NCBI RefSeq assembly: GCF_002443255.2
Contig: NW_019211455.1
Span: 26,214,033 to 26,278,032, forward strand
Length of the DNA stretch: 64,000 nucleotides
Direction of reading: 5' to 3'
From: Varroa destructor
Lineage: Eukaryota; Arthropoda; Arachnida; Mesostigmata; Varroidae
Under the pieces are notes generated by a model. That model made no database searches. It had not been told where the DNA came from and saw only the letters and a list, made by a program, of their open reading frames with translations. This document shows, in pieces, positions 38,020 through 50,129 of the stretch (the first letter of the stretch is position 1; every line of letters begins with the position of its first letter). A program made the position numbers and the translations under genes.

Positions 38020-39824
38020 GGCCGTAATAACTTACTTTTTTTCCTGCTTCTCACCATGTAACGATACTTGAATTTGGGTACCTGGAATTATTCCTTCTTC
38101 CCTTACAATTATTCTCGCAACAGCCATGTTCGCGGGCAGGACAGGAGATAAGGCATAGCCTCATATGTATGTACACATTGACGGATACGCAGAGTAATAG
38201 TAATTTCGTAATGACCTCCTCGGTTTGTCATATCGGCCGCGCTATGAATTCACATCGGGAACAGCTTAATTCCAACGGCGATCCAAATCATAGACGAAGC
38301 GGCTTGAAACAGCGCCAATTAAAACTATGGCAACAATGACGTACTCGCTTTCAAGAAGTCTTCAATCGTGTACAACCGTTACCATTAGATACAGTAACAC
38401 GTTATTCAGTCATTCAACGCTGCTGAAATCAATGTGTTGAACCACTTAATAATCATTTGTCTTTCTAGATAAAACAATTGTACTTTTTGCATTGCAGCTA
38501 TTTACCAGTGTTTACATTTACGTCATACACGAATCAAAAACAATCTGAGACCAAGTGTTGTTAGTACGCTAGAAGCTTACCGGCTGCTCCCCGTACTAGC
38601 TGTCTTGTTGGCAATTCCCGTACGAAGATCGGATTAATCTATAGATTTGCTACTACCCAACTAGGAGTAGCGAAAATATTTTGAGACGTTCGAGAGCGCA
38701 CGCCGCTGCTAGAATAGAAATACGTTTGCTACGTGACAATGCCATTGAAAATTACCGAATTTCCTGGAGATAATTGTTACGGCGATCGTCTTTTGCTGAT
38801 TGTTACATTTGCGAGCGTCCAGGCAAGATCTGACGCGACTTAATCCATGATAACGAATAAGTATAGTCTACTCTGTGAAAACAGTTGTTCTCCCATAACA
38901 AAACAGACGAGACACCTCAGATATGAAATAACGATAAATATAGTGATCATGGTAGATATTCAATCCTCGAATATAACTGTGACCAACAACAAACAGTATA
39001 CTAAATCTAACTATTATATATATATAAATCTTCACGACATTTGATTAGAATGTATCATAGAGATAATTTTCTATATAAAACTTCGGATCCATAGCCGAAT
39101 CGAACGTTAATCATTCTTCTGTGATGAAGTCCGATAACTAGTGTTTTGCCGTATAATTAACAGCTTAAGCAAACAGATCGTGAATCAATTCGGCTGGCAG
39201 CAAAGCAAAGCTTGACAAAGTGGGGCAAGAAAAAATCTTTCTGGCACAGATTCGTCACCAGATAAAAATTATGTTTATCTTAACTTTAGTCTGCCTAAAG
39301 CGAACCGCAACAGGTAAGTTGTGAGTAAAAAAAATCGTGGTTCGACAAGTTAACTTTCGCATCAAGAAAAGCTGACTGAATTCTGGCAAGTAGAATGTTC
39401 TAATTTTGGTTTGGAGAAATACGAGCAAAGAACGTAGGGCACAGCATTATATGGAACTGGGTTTGAACTAGATTTTACGCCACGTGAGAGTATTGCATAG
39501 GTTATTTAACATATTTAAACGAGGCTGTCAAAGCTTTACTAGATAAATTATGGAGCTCGACAAAAATTACTCCTGTAAGCTAAAGGATGATGGTTTGAAG
39601 TAGACTAAATTGGTCGACCTTAATTGACCTTAAGCAGAAGAAGCCTGATCGTTGTTGTAGGTGGAAACTATAACGGCATGACAAAATAACGGTACGGTTT
39701 TTTCTATTACTATATTATCAGAAAAGGTGGACTAGACGCTCGAGTGAATCTGAAGAAACAAACCGCTAAGAAGGCTCTTAAGCCCAACATGCATTTGAGC
39801 ATATCGCATACGAATTCCTATAGC

Positions 39825-40066
39825 TCAAAGTAGAGAAGCAGAGTGGAATGGCTTTTTGTCTAGGTCTAAGAATATAGATACATATCTATGTAGGTCTTGG
39901 TCGTCGTTATCGTCGGCGCCGAAGCAAGAGGCGGAAGAGGGACTCAGCCGCGAACAACTAGGATCGGCGGAAAGACGCGTGACTGGAAAGAAAGACCGCG
40001 CTCGTACCGCACGGGGAACAAACATCTTCATGCAGTACAAAATCGCAGATACGAATTGCAAAGGTC
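39825..40066 (-). CDS. candidate terminal exon following 40162-40398
   Basis: Begins after a strong acceptor (ATCTTTCCTTCACAG) and is open for 79 codons to a stop. It carries a Ser-rich, cysteine-containing stretch and an acidic GADDNDDQD patch. GC content is locally raised. An alternative frame in the same exon (FAIRICDFVLHEDVCSPCGT) is also open for a shorter distance, so the frame is not decided. Confidence 0.26.
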
Positions 40067-40161
40067 CTGTGAAGGAAAGATCATAAATGGAAGTGCGACA
40101 ACGCCAGGACCATTAGAGGACTAGAAATGGCACGTAGCCGCTGATTTCCCATACGGCATAC

Positions 40162-40398
40162 GTCTGGCATCTTCTGTCATTGAAGCTACTAGTCCTTCAA
40201 GTCGAGTCCTGCCTTCCGTCCTTGCTTTAACCTCGCGACCACGTGGACCTGACGCCGTTACTGGTACTAAAAGTTGCCCCGAAGGCCTACTTCTCGCAAC
40301 AGCTTTTACGGCGGTACGATCGGTAGCTGATGTGTCCTCGGTCAGACTCTCGCACAGCTGACTGCTTCCCAGATTTTGTGGCCCTGTCGCTTCGATAG
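40162..40398 (-). CDS. candidate Ser/Thr/Arg-rich exon, product unknown
   Basis: A minus-strand open stretch that is clearly GC-richer than the flanking 38-39 kb and 40.5-42 kb sequence. It encodes a hydrophilic peptide (SLTEDTSATDRTAVKAVARS within it) ending DAR at a fair donor (CCAGAC/GTATGC) in phase 1. The acceptor (GGCTACTTCTAAAG) is fair. The downstream exon at 39825-40066 enters with the right phase after a 95-base intron, although a second donor 8 bases on would also be in phase with another frame. Confidence 0.28.
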
Positions 40399-40859
40399 CT
40401 TTAGAAGTAGCCAACGTTGAGAGGAAAGTTGGATATAGACGTTATCAATAAATCGGGTAGAAATCGGGTAGAGTGCAAATTATAAACATCGAGGGAAGCC
40501 ATTACGGCATCTCTACGAAATGTTTTCTAGTAAGTGATAATGGTCAACAATTAACAAATAGACAATTAAAAGAACTCTTTGACCATAAACAGGTACACTA
40601 TCAGATAAACCTTATATCTTTCTAAAAGCTATGGCGGTATATGAAGAACAGTTTGCTAAAGCTTGATAAATACTTGCGCCAGTCTTCGCGAAGCCCTAGC
40701 TAAGGTTTTGATTCGTGTTCGCTGTTTAGCTACAAGGAAAACCATTTTTTTCGCAAATCTTCCTTTATGATGACACCAAAGAAATTTAATAACGAAACAG
40801 AAATATTGTAAGAAAAACAAAATTTCACGTAGGATAAGAAACAGTTTGACTGTGTATAG

Positions 40860-40925
40860 TAATGGTACAGATGATAAAACAAGAAAAGCATTACTAGAAA
40901 ACGTTGCTAAGTTTTGTAAACATTG
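40860..40925 (+). CDS. weak candidate small exon
   Basis: A 66-base plus-strand segment between GACTGTGTATAG and a strong donor (ACATTG/GTAAGT). It encodes NGTDDKTRKALLENVAKFCK then H, entering and leaving in phase 2. The peptide reads as an amphipathic helix. It overlaps an unrelated hydrophobic minus-strand open stretch (40656-40991). No partner exon was identified. Confidence 0.18.
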
Positions 40926-43151
40926 GTAAGTCATAGATTTCGTGAACACTTTTAAAGAGCCGAAACAATATATCATACTCGTTTCTACCACGACCTACAG
41001 ATGGCGACCTTGAGCTTTAGTTAGGGGAGTTAGTCCAAAACAAACTTATCGTAACAAATCTACTAACTCTTGGGTATTATGAACAAATCATTTAGGGACC
41101 GCTAAACGGTTGTTAAGATCCGCTTAGGAAAATTAATTAATCAGGCTCATTCAAAGATTCAAACGCCAAAGCGGAATAAAAAAGAAAAACAGTATAATAG
41201 GGCTAGGAGAGCTTGGTATTCTGAAATATAATCTATATAATAGTTAACACCATATCTTTCAACTAGCAAAACGAGTTTTCCGATCATAACGAAGAGAGTA
41301 AAAAATGATAACAGTGGAAGAAGAAGGCGTAAGCAAGCTTGCTCAGACTCTTGAGGCCTTATTTGTTGCTTATCCTATCTATTACTTTTGTATTCATAAC
41401 TTTATACTCGACAGATGAACCTCCTCCATTGCTGATATAAATAATAAGCTATAATCATCAGGATCTTTCTGACCACAACTTTTGTTACCTATGTCATTTA
41501 GTTCATTCAGCTAGACTAGAAATTCAAACCTAAGCTACGAATTTATCTGCGAATTTTGCTCCTGGCAAAGCTAAAATTCTCAGGCCTTCCCTATTTATCG
41601 ATCTTTCTGCCTCTCCATTGACGTTAAACTACCTCGTACCAGCGGTATTCCGCTTTCCAATCCTCTGCCTGCTTAGAACTCTTACTCCTATAAAATATGC
41701 TGGTGTTAGCGGACGTAAGACATCAAGATTGCTTTGAGACTACCTCGTCAGCCGTAGCACGTGCTCGATGACAACATCGGCACGTGGGTTTGTGGCCTGC
41801 TATAGTGTTCGTTTTCCGAGATTGTATCGTTTACAGCCAACGATTCAGCTTGGGGGCTATCCCGCCGCTGTGGCGGCTTATCCCAGGATAACCCGCCAAC
41901 ACCCGCTACATCTGACGGAGAAGTTTAAGGATAACGGAAGGAAAGGGCAGGATAGCTGGAGTATAGCCGGCCGGCTAAGCTGATCGGAGGAGATAACAAA
42001 GTGAAATGAGTCACACATCCCCACGACCTATTTTATCGCGCGCAGAAGAGCACGCAGGAAGATGTGAGTGAACGAATGAACGGCCGAGTGAAGTGAGTGA
42101 GTATAAGAAGTAACGCAGACGCACTCATATCCGTCTGACTCTGCTATATGGACAAGAGGAAAGAAAGCGCTCAAACAGCTCAAAAGGTCTTTAAACTCGT
42201 TGACGCCAAGCAAGATAGTCCTAATAGTTCGCCAACATGCTATTATAAAGTGAGGCATGAGGTTATTACGAACATTAAGATGACGTAGTGATCAGTCAGT
42301 GATTACATGGCCTTCATGGACAGAGAGTAGGACAACCAATAAGTTGAAGTTGTTTTTTAAAGATAAGGCTTTCCACTGGACAGATTTGCTGCAGCTTCGA
42401 GCAATTCAGTTAGTAGATGTTTGATGATTACGATAATGCGACGAAGGCTGTTTTAATGTACACAATGAACGAGCCGTTGTCTAAAGCGAAACATATGTGT
42501 ATGTTTGAAAAAAATACAAATTTTAAAGTGTCTTTATTTTTTTTTTTAGCTTTACGTCGGAAATGATAGTACCTAATCAAGATTGCGAGTCACGGTATTT
42601 TGCGGTAGAAGTTGGTGGAGGATGGAAGAAAGGTTAAGGAAGACGCTTCAGACGCCTTAGTTTGCCAGCAATTTGCTTCAAGAATATCATAGTGATTGAA
42701 GGTGCGCATTTGTAGTAAAAAAAATCACACACTACAATAATAAAACAAAACAATTTTTTTAAAAATGCGCAATTATTATATGCAACACCAGATGAGAAAT
42801 GAAGCTGCTGTTGTTGTTGGAGTCTCGTCATATTGTCTGTACTTTTCATACTCTATTATCATCGTCATCATTGTTATAACTTTTATGAACAGGGAATTCG
42901 GCGATACTCGCGATTTATTAGCGCCTGACTGACCGTCAAAGTAAATGAGTCATTCAGTTAGCAGCAGAGTAGCCAGCTTCGTTTCGTGTTATTGTTTTTA
43001 ATGAAGAGAAGTAACACGAACTCTGTTTATGCGAGCGGATATGTGGCGATAAGATGACCCTCGAACAACAAAAAGCCATTCGACCATTACTTTTATAGAT
43101 GATTTCATGCTAACGCGCTTGTCTTCCGAGTGAAGACAAATATGCATAGCA

Positions 43152-43202
43152 ATGGATCCAACTCGAGGCGTGGCAGCTATTGTCACGGCGGCACAGAAAC
43201 AA
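43152..43202 (+). CDS. weak candidate first coding exon
   Basis: An ATG followed by 17 codons (MDPTRGVAAIVTAAQKQ) ends in phase 0 at a strong donor (AAACAA/GTGAGT). Local GC is raised above the AT-rich surroundings. A second frame (start 43130) is open through the donor. No downstream exon was assigned. Confidence 0.17.
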
Positions 43203-45624
43203 GTGAGTGGCTGTTATCAACGGGGCAGCAGGCTGTCACCATGAATAATATGAAATCTAGACAATTTTCAATATACTCGTATCTGTCGAAGCCAGTGAAC
43301 GCGCTGTACGCGTCAACATCGGATTCTATTTAGATGCGCAAGAAAACGAGCGTGGAGGCAAACGCGGACGTTGCGTGACGAAGTACGTCCGCCGCTGTCC
43401 TTACAGTGATCGTTTGTGCCACTTGTCGGACAGTCGACGGGATGATTATTCATTTCATACGTACACAACGCTTGTCTGTGCACTGACTTTGACGTAACGT
43501 GAACCTTTATGTACATTTTACATATACTCTGTGTTGTTTATATCTGTGACGCAGATGGCTTGTCAATCTAATTGGTTCTTCTTTATTGACAAAAGCAGCA
43601 GGGGGTAACATGACAAGCGTGGTAAGTATGTACAGTTATTAATTGTCAAGGTTCAATCAAAGTAACAGTTGTTTCGGGCATTTCGATGATCGTCAGTGAT
43701 AACCAAACTAATTGGATATAACAGTATCTTTTTTTTTAGAATCATCTCTTTGTTGGCTGAGATGTTTACATGAGCTTATCGTAGACAGTTGGAATCTTTT
43801 TCCTCTCCAAAAGGAAAGGTTTTTAACCGTGAGTGTTTATGACCATTAATACTACATTGGAACACAAGAAATGGCGAATTTCCCGAGTGTTTCCTTTATG
43901 CTTTTACCTTCCGCGATAGGATTCCTTCTATCTGTTATTGAAGTGCTTTCTCTCCACCATGAACTCGTTGTAGTTCATTACAACGCAAAGGACGATACTT
44001 TGCCTCGTGTTTAGGCTTCAACAGTATTTGTTCTCGGTAGAACGAATTGCCCATTTGACACCTACCCTATTTCAGGCCAAATCTACATCTCAAGAAGAAG
44101 AATGTTTTGGTACAGCTAAAAAAATCCTATGCACTGATAAACGTTTTGATTAAACCGTAACAGTAAGGTCTGTGCGACAGCGACGTAAGGTTTTAGTCAG
44201 CGTTTTCAAGCAACAAAGCTTGCAGATTTCTCTGTTCCTACGAGTCCTGGATGGATCGACACTTTAGTATTACTTCGACGGTGCCAATTATCTAACTGTG
44301 TTGAATTTTACGCGCAGTACCGCTACCGAGCATCGCTCTCGGCATAGATCGAAGTGTTTAGGGCTGGGTTTTAGCCCAGATCACCTCAGTTGTCAATTAT
44401 CTAACCTGTTGAAAAGAAAACCTGTATGTCTATCTTGGCAGGCTCTCAAGCATCATGTATGATAAACTGACACCAACTGAATACTTATTTAAGCCGTTCC
44501 TTAAAGTGCCGCCCGGCGTAAATGTTAATTACAACTTTAAGCCCTTCTTCATCCCTGATTTTTTCAACACTCTTGCTGCAATGATCCGCATTATAAATTT
44601 ACATTGCAAACACAGCTGTTGTCGCTAGTGTTGTTGACGTAAAATACTATGCAACACGTATGAGTGAGCTAGCCGACGTGTAAGACGGAATTGTAGGATT
44701 TATCTGCTGCCACTTAGGAGAAAACACTTAATCATTAAGCAAACATGCGTCTACATCAGTTTTTATATCGTATCTATCTTTGCAAAGCGAATGTTTTTCA
44801 CTTAAGCGAAGTGTTGCGCAATTGGCTTTCTCATATCTTCTCTACGGCAATGTTGTTTTTTTGTCATTTAAACGCTAGCTTGCGCTACTAGTCTTAGAAT
44901 GATACATGTTATTAATGTTATTACATTTATGTGCATAAACAGTTCCGGTTTGTCTAGCACGAATGGATACGAACTCTGCTATTTACGAATAGATACGTAC
45001 GGACTGCTTTCGGCGTTTCCAGACTATAATAGAACACGATGAAATTAAACATCTAATTCAACTTGGGTTAAATAATAGAACGTATTAACTTGTGCACATA
45101 TATTTACATCTTATATTAGATGTAGATTGAGCGCTTATATGCAATGTACAATTTTCGAAATTGTGAAATTTCGATATTATGCATTTCATAGGAAACGTTT
45201 CGAAATACCGCCATGGGTACTACCCATGGGGCTGTAAAGTGAGGACATAGATAACCTTCGGATTGTTTAGGTTTAACTAATAAGACATAGATAATAATTA
45301 GCAGAGACAATTGAATGAATACGAAGATTATCGACAATAAGCGGGAACAAATAAATATAGTGGCTGATAAAATTACCAGCTCAGCTAATGCTTTTTTCCC
45401 AGTTTTGATTTTAATTTAACGTAATTGGGTGTCATTAGCTACCTGCTTACCTTGGCACAGCGCTTCTTTTTTTAATAACCTATTATATATAATGCACAAC
45501 AATAAATGAGGGGCGCAACTGTAGAAATAAAGCAAATCGTCCATAGCTGAAGACGAAGCATGTCAAATCTCGCAGACGCTCGCAGTACGGTAAGATAGTA
45601 TACGATGAACAAATATTTACTTAT

Positions 45625-45674
45625 TTAATTTAATTTAATAAAAATACTTTAATTAAATTTAATTTAATAAAAAT
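45625..45674. repeat. tandem duplication of a TTTAATTTAATAAAAAT unit
   Basis: A 21-25 base AT-rich unit ending in AATAAAAAT occurs twice side by side and is followed by GTAT repeats. Confidence 0.75.
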
Positions 45675-46179
45675 GTATGTATGTATATATCAAAAACTAT
45701 TTCGTATATGAAACGAATAAAGTGATCCCATTTTTTCGCATTTTCCATTAGTTAGTGGTCGTTGAACGTAGACAATTCAGGGCATCAGTCAAAAATCTTT
45801 TTTTTTTATCTCATTAAGAGGGCTTTGGAGCTGTTATCTGGATGTTAGATTAAACGTGTGTATGCATATTTATACGTAAACGTAGTACGTAAAAACGAAA
45901 ATACAGAAAACGTACGTTTTTTGTCAAATCCATCTACAATGTTTCTGTTAAGATTTACCAACGGGAAGTACCAACGATTCGAAGTTCCCTTGATTATGGA
46001 ACAGTTTCCCATGCTTAAGCCATACCTGTAAGTTTTACGAAGAAAAAAAGATGGAATTATCTCATTGCCGCACTTGTTATTTTTTAGACGATTCTTAAAA
46101 ATGTTAGACATATACTCTATTACGAAAGATGTCCCATCAATGAATCGAAGTGTTATGCCTTCCATTGTGTTTCAGTCGG

Positions 46180-46830
46180 TCAATAAAGATTCAGTTGAAA
46201 CACTATACGATTTGTGTTAACTCGCATTGGCCCTAAAAGACAGAAGATGTACGGAACGGTATCAAGACACGTATGGGGGCATACACAAAAGAGAGTAGCT
46301 TTTAGAGTCATTTGCGATGGGTTGAAATTAGCGTTATGAATGACTATTGATACAACAACTGTCAAAATCGCGGAAGTACAATGTTCGTACTCTGCCATAG
46401 ATATAGGCTTCAAATGGACGTCTATTTTAACTAGTATATTCAGTCTCAACATTGCGCTGAGTATTTTCAGTATTTGCAAAACGACATAGGAACCTGTAAC
46501 AGTGAAATACATAGTTACTTCGCGTAGGTACATAATACGGTATACCATTTGGACAAAAAAGCGGAATCAGACGATTAAGTGCGGCTAAGAAAACGCCCAT
46601 ATGCCCCTGAAGCTGTTGTTAACTTAACATTAAGATTAATATCGAGTAAACTGCGAAGATATATACCTCTGTATGGTTTCGACGTCCTGCTGGTCCAGCC
46701 TGCTCCAAATGCAGTCGTAGCCTACTATGTCAGCTGCCGCTAATGATCTAATCAGGATAACAGACAATTTTACTTTAGCGTTGTTCTCCTTAATAGAGGA
46801 TGCTTTAAACCCTGCCAGTATACACGACAA
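46180..46830 (-). other. cluster of minus-strand open segments, partly membrane-like
   Basis: Two successive minus-strand open segments. 46636-46830 ends at an AG/GTATAT donor after VKLSVILIRSLAAADIVGYD. 46180-46548 contains TMYFTVTGSYVVLQILKILS and another hydrophobic stretch, with a strong TGTTACAG acceptor inside. They could be exons of a multi-pass receptor, but the phases do not join cleanly and alternative frames are open too. No call on function. Confidence 0.15.
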
Positions 46831-46903
46831 CCTACATAGAGTTGATGTTCATTGGTTCATCTTGTTTAGCGAACAGAGTGCTTTCGCCCTCAGGAAAGCA
46901 GTT

Positions 46904-47197
46904 TTAGTAAATGTTATTGATAGACAATTTGTCTTTCGACACGTTGGCAGCTGACTTCCATTTTCTTGGGCAAGATTCTTCGTGAAACTCGACTACAAAC
47001 AACGTCCTTCTGGGCATGTCCTCATGTACGATGTTATTAACAAGATGTCTACGAGACGTGAAGATCGCGAAGCTGTCAGCACACGCCATGGCACGTGGGT
47101 TTCGTTCGACACCTACACGCGCAGTGGTTCGCATAGTGGCAGTACCAAAACGCTGCCGGTTAAGAAGGCTTTTATGAACCATAGTCAGCAACGTTGA
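46904..47197. other. GC-raised segment open on both strands
   Basis: The segment is distinctly GC-richer than its surroundings and is open on the plus strand (46982-47197) and the minus strand (46904-47191). Both peptides are Arg/Ser/Thr-rich and neither is recognisable. A third minus frame gives a short cysteine-rich peptide. It could be an exon, but strand and frame are undecided. Confidence 0.2.
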
Positions 47198-47900
47198 TTA
47201 TTCGGTTTAATTAAGACTTAAGGCTTACACTTACTTAACAACAAATGAACTTCATCAGATAACTTCAGATTGACATGACGGCGGAGTGGTTTTTGTGGTG
47301 ACCTACATATCAAAGCTTAAACAAAATGCAATTTCGTGTTTAAAACACATCTCCAATACAACAGAATAGACAAGTACTAATATATATACAAGGTATTATT
47401 ATTAGTATCGTTGTTCTTTTTACATTAAACATCGATAGCTTGCGTTCTGTAGCTGAAACAGGAACTTTCCATATCGCCTTTCATAGTGCCTTTTTATATC
47501 CTTAGTGGCCTGAGGTAGAGATCTTCTATTTCATTTGTTGAATTGATACACATTAAAGAGATAAACGAAAAAAATAAGAGATACACCACCATCTTTTTTA
47601 TCACCAAAAATTCATGGAAATGGCCCCTTCTATATGCGCTCAAGCTTAGGCTTATCTCACATACAACACATATCATAACAAAAGCATAGGTTTTTTTTAA
47701 TGCTTGCTATTTACGGTTGGCCTACGCATAACAACGTTGCTCCGCCAATGGAACTACTCAATCACGCTCTGTCAGCTATCAGGCTCCCTCAACTGTAACA
47801 TAACATAACATCTGCTAAATCAATTCTTTGAAACTAAGTATCCTCGTGGAAGTCCAATAGCAATATATGTGCCTACTAAGCTTAGAGCCACGCTTCGTAC

Positions 47901-48038
47901 CTAAACGTCGACGCACTTCGGTTTGTTCAGGAAGCCTCTGATCTGACGCAGTTGTAGTAGGTTTTTTGCGGACGTGGGGTTTTGGAATAGTCGAGGCGAA
48001 AATCCGCGAATTTTCTACGCTTACGTTAGCCAGTTGCA
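47901..48038 (-). CDS. candidate symmetric (phase 1-1) exon, Lys/Thr/Pro-rich
   Basis: A 138-base minus-strand segment with an acceptor (GACACCTAATACAG) and a donor (CGTTTAG/GTACGA). It encodes QLANVSVENSRIFASTIPKP and then a Lys/Thr/Arg-rich tail. Both ends are phase 1, so it could be skipped or inserted without a frameshift. The composition suggests a disordered or extracellular linker. Neighbouring exons are not identified. Confidence 0.3.
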
Positions 48039-48398
48039 CTGTATTAGGTGTCATAGGTCAGCTTAAGAAAGGTAGATTCTTACATAAGCAATTCGTTTTA
48101 AATATGACGCTGATTATGAATAGGATACCCGTTACCTTTATCTTATGTTCGTTCACGTTTAAGTGTTATGTTGGGTACGATAATATTGGGCTCAGGGCAT
48201 AAACGTGAGGTGCAACTTTAACCAATGCAACATTTATTCTTAAACATATACCAGGAAAACACAATCGATGTGCATAATTCTTTACTCAGTTGGGCTACGA
48301 GATAAACGATACATAGGAATTTCCCTTGTGTTTTCAACATGTTTGTAAATTGCAACATTTCTGTATATTTCGGATATGTATCAAATTTGTTGTTTCAG

Positions 48399-48599
48399 AC
48401 AGGACTTGGTCGGACTCGCAAGCGCGCAATCGCCCGCCGACGAAGTCTTGAAGACAATACGTTTATTCGTTCGTGCCCGCACAAAAGCAGCCAAACAGCT
48501 GATCAGCTACAGAAAGTGGTACATATCGAACGGCGCGTCGTGGTTACAGAGAATAATTACGCACTGCATATGATGCCGTCGCTTAGCTATCGTCCGTGA
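48399..48599 (+). CDS. candidate terminal exon, basic peptide
   Basis: Follows an excellent acceptor (CAAATTTGTTGTTTCAG). The phase-0 frame is open for 66 codons to a TGA (TGLGRTRKRAIARRRSLEDN at its start). A second frame is also open to 48573 (ADEVLKTIRLFVRARTKAAK). The segment is locally GC-rich. It lies 0.75 kb before the MATH-like exons, same strand, so it might belong to that gene, but no TRAF feature is visible in it. Confidence 0.24.
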   Translation, partial: TGLGRTRKRAIARRRSLEDNTFIRSCPHKSSQTADQLQKVVHIERRVVVTENNYALHMMPSLSYRP

Positions 48600-49350
48600 A
48601 CTTAGACGAACTTGACAGCCGTTGCTAAATTACACTGAGGTGACGACCGAATCACTGAAATCCACTGTCCGCATACGGATTTAGTGTTACCGATGTTCCA
48701 TGCAAATTCGTGCAGTAACTTGTGACTAGTTCGGTGGACATACTTAACAGATAAACGATTAGAGGAGTGCGACCAAACATAAACAAGTTCTATTTCAGTG
48801 ACAACACGTGAGTGTTAAGAACGTTCTTGTAGTCTTGCGTCCATATACAGTAGAGTAGTCAAACATCAACGAAATTTTACGCAGACCAGATATCTTCCGG
48901 CTGCTACTTACCCAAACACTACAAAGCAGTGCTAAAAAAGTGAGTGGAAGTGAACGACGGAATTGAGCTGATGCGTGAATGTCGAATCTAATACATCATA
49001 GCCTGTCTCTGTTCCTCTTGAAGAGTGTTCATTGTCCACAAACGGAAGTTGTTCGCCCTTTGCTGTTGTGACGGCGGAGGAAGTCCGCTAAACTTGCCAT
49101 CTCCAGTTATCTATATATACAGCAGAAATTGCCGCAAGACAAAACCATCCTTCGACACTCTCTTTAGAGGATCTACAGCTCGCAAGACATTTCCGGAGTT
49201 TTTTTTCGATCCATTTGACGTAAAGGCTATCCTTGTAAAGCGAAAGGGCTCTTCCCCATAAAACCTATGAAATAACGAAATACTATGTAGTCGAGAAAAA
49301 CGAAGCAGTAACGTACTTATTAAAAGTTATTCGAACAAAGAACATTACAG

Positions 49351-49467
49351 GGCGGTTACATTTAAAATCATAGATGTCGACCCGAATCCACTGAGTAAAG
49401 CCTACGAATATGAGATACAGTTTGTACCGATGCAATGGCAACGTGCCGGTCCCTCAATCAATCTACA
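49351..49467 (+). CDS. exon with MATH/TRAF-C-like strand pair (penultimate exon)
   Basis: Begins after an acceptor (AACATTACAG) and ends at a strong donor (CTACA/GTAAGA). It is open in one frame for 38 codons. The peptide AVTFKIIDVDPNPLSKAYEY is followed by EIQFVPMQWQRAGPSINL. This fits the late MATH strand followed by the aromatic-Q-R-x-x-x-N turn seen in TRAF-C domains, and it aligns with the RTIILSVHDREG region of the gene at 59179. It enters needing one base and leaves two bases of a codon, which matches the next exon at 49627. Upstream exons are not convincingly located; an open stretch at 49025-49261 is one possibility. Confidence 0.45.
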
Positions 49468-49626
49468 GTAAGATTTTGTATTGCAAATTTTGCTTTCTCT
49501 ATTGATATCGGTGTGTTTTTAGGATCTGTTTTTATTTTTTCGCCTTTGGGGGGGAATAATTTTGCTGGGAGTTGGGCTGGGCTACATTTTAGTAAGTTTG
49601 TACCATAATATCCATTATTTACATAG

Positions 49627-49774
49627 GAATCTACGCGACGGAAATATTTTACGTTTTAGTCACGAGTTCGCGATAAGATTGGCAAACAACCCTCATGTTT
49701 ATATACTGAATCCGACATTTCCACGTTCAAAAACGGTGAAAAAGCGACGGCCACAATGCTTATCCATCGTTTAA
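49627..49774 (+). CDS. terminal exon completing the MATH/TRAF-C-like domain
   Basis: Follows an acceptor (TTTACATAG) after a 159-base intron and keeps phase with the exon ending at 49467. The peptide reads NLRDGNILRFSHEFAIRLAN and then NPHVYILNPTF. It matches the end of MATH domains, where a G-x-x-x-F-[ST]-H segment precedes a final hydrophobic strand. A basic tail (KTVKKRRP) precedes a TAA stop. Unlike the intronless relative at 59179, this gene would be intron-split. The missing N-terminal RING means it could be a partial copy, or upstream exons lie unrecognised to the left. Confidence 0.42.
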
Positions 49775-50129
49775 GATGGCACTTACGAACACAACGTCGC
49801 CGACGTCACAGCGTTGAACAGCAAGTGGTGGGTACAAGCTGTGTGGGCGCAGGTGGGTAGGCTTTTTATGATAATCCCATTTCAGGATTCCTTCCCCTGG
49901 CCAAGTCTATATTTTTTACGAATCTTTACGTACGAGGCGTTCGCCTTCGGGACTTATCGAAAGCAACCGTCTAGCAACATGACGACGACGGTCACTAGCA
50001 CTGTAGTGGAGACCGTCTCGGCATATTGTTCTGGTTTATATACAGGGGTCCTGTTGAAAGTGTTCCTGTATATTAATCGACAGTTCGCAGTTACCATCGC
50101 GGTGTCGTGGACTAACAACCATTAGAACT

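Larger units (their letters stand above)
41000..45844. other. mostly empty AT-rich stretch
   Basis: Only the weak exon candidate at 43152 and a GC-raised open segment at 41768-41983 (plus strand, acceptor TCGTTTACAG inside, no partner exon) stand out. Confidence 0.35.

Noticed and set aside
39455..39480. Third SINE copy
   Set aside because: Only about 23 bases (GGGTTTGAACTAGA region) match the B-box side of the family; too short.
46180..46548. Gustatory-receptor C-terminus
   Set aside because: The TVTGSYVVLQ stretch recalls the last membrane segment of such receptors, but the frame runs on for about 100 residues and upstream phases do not join, so the assignment is not supportable.
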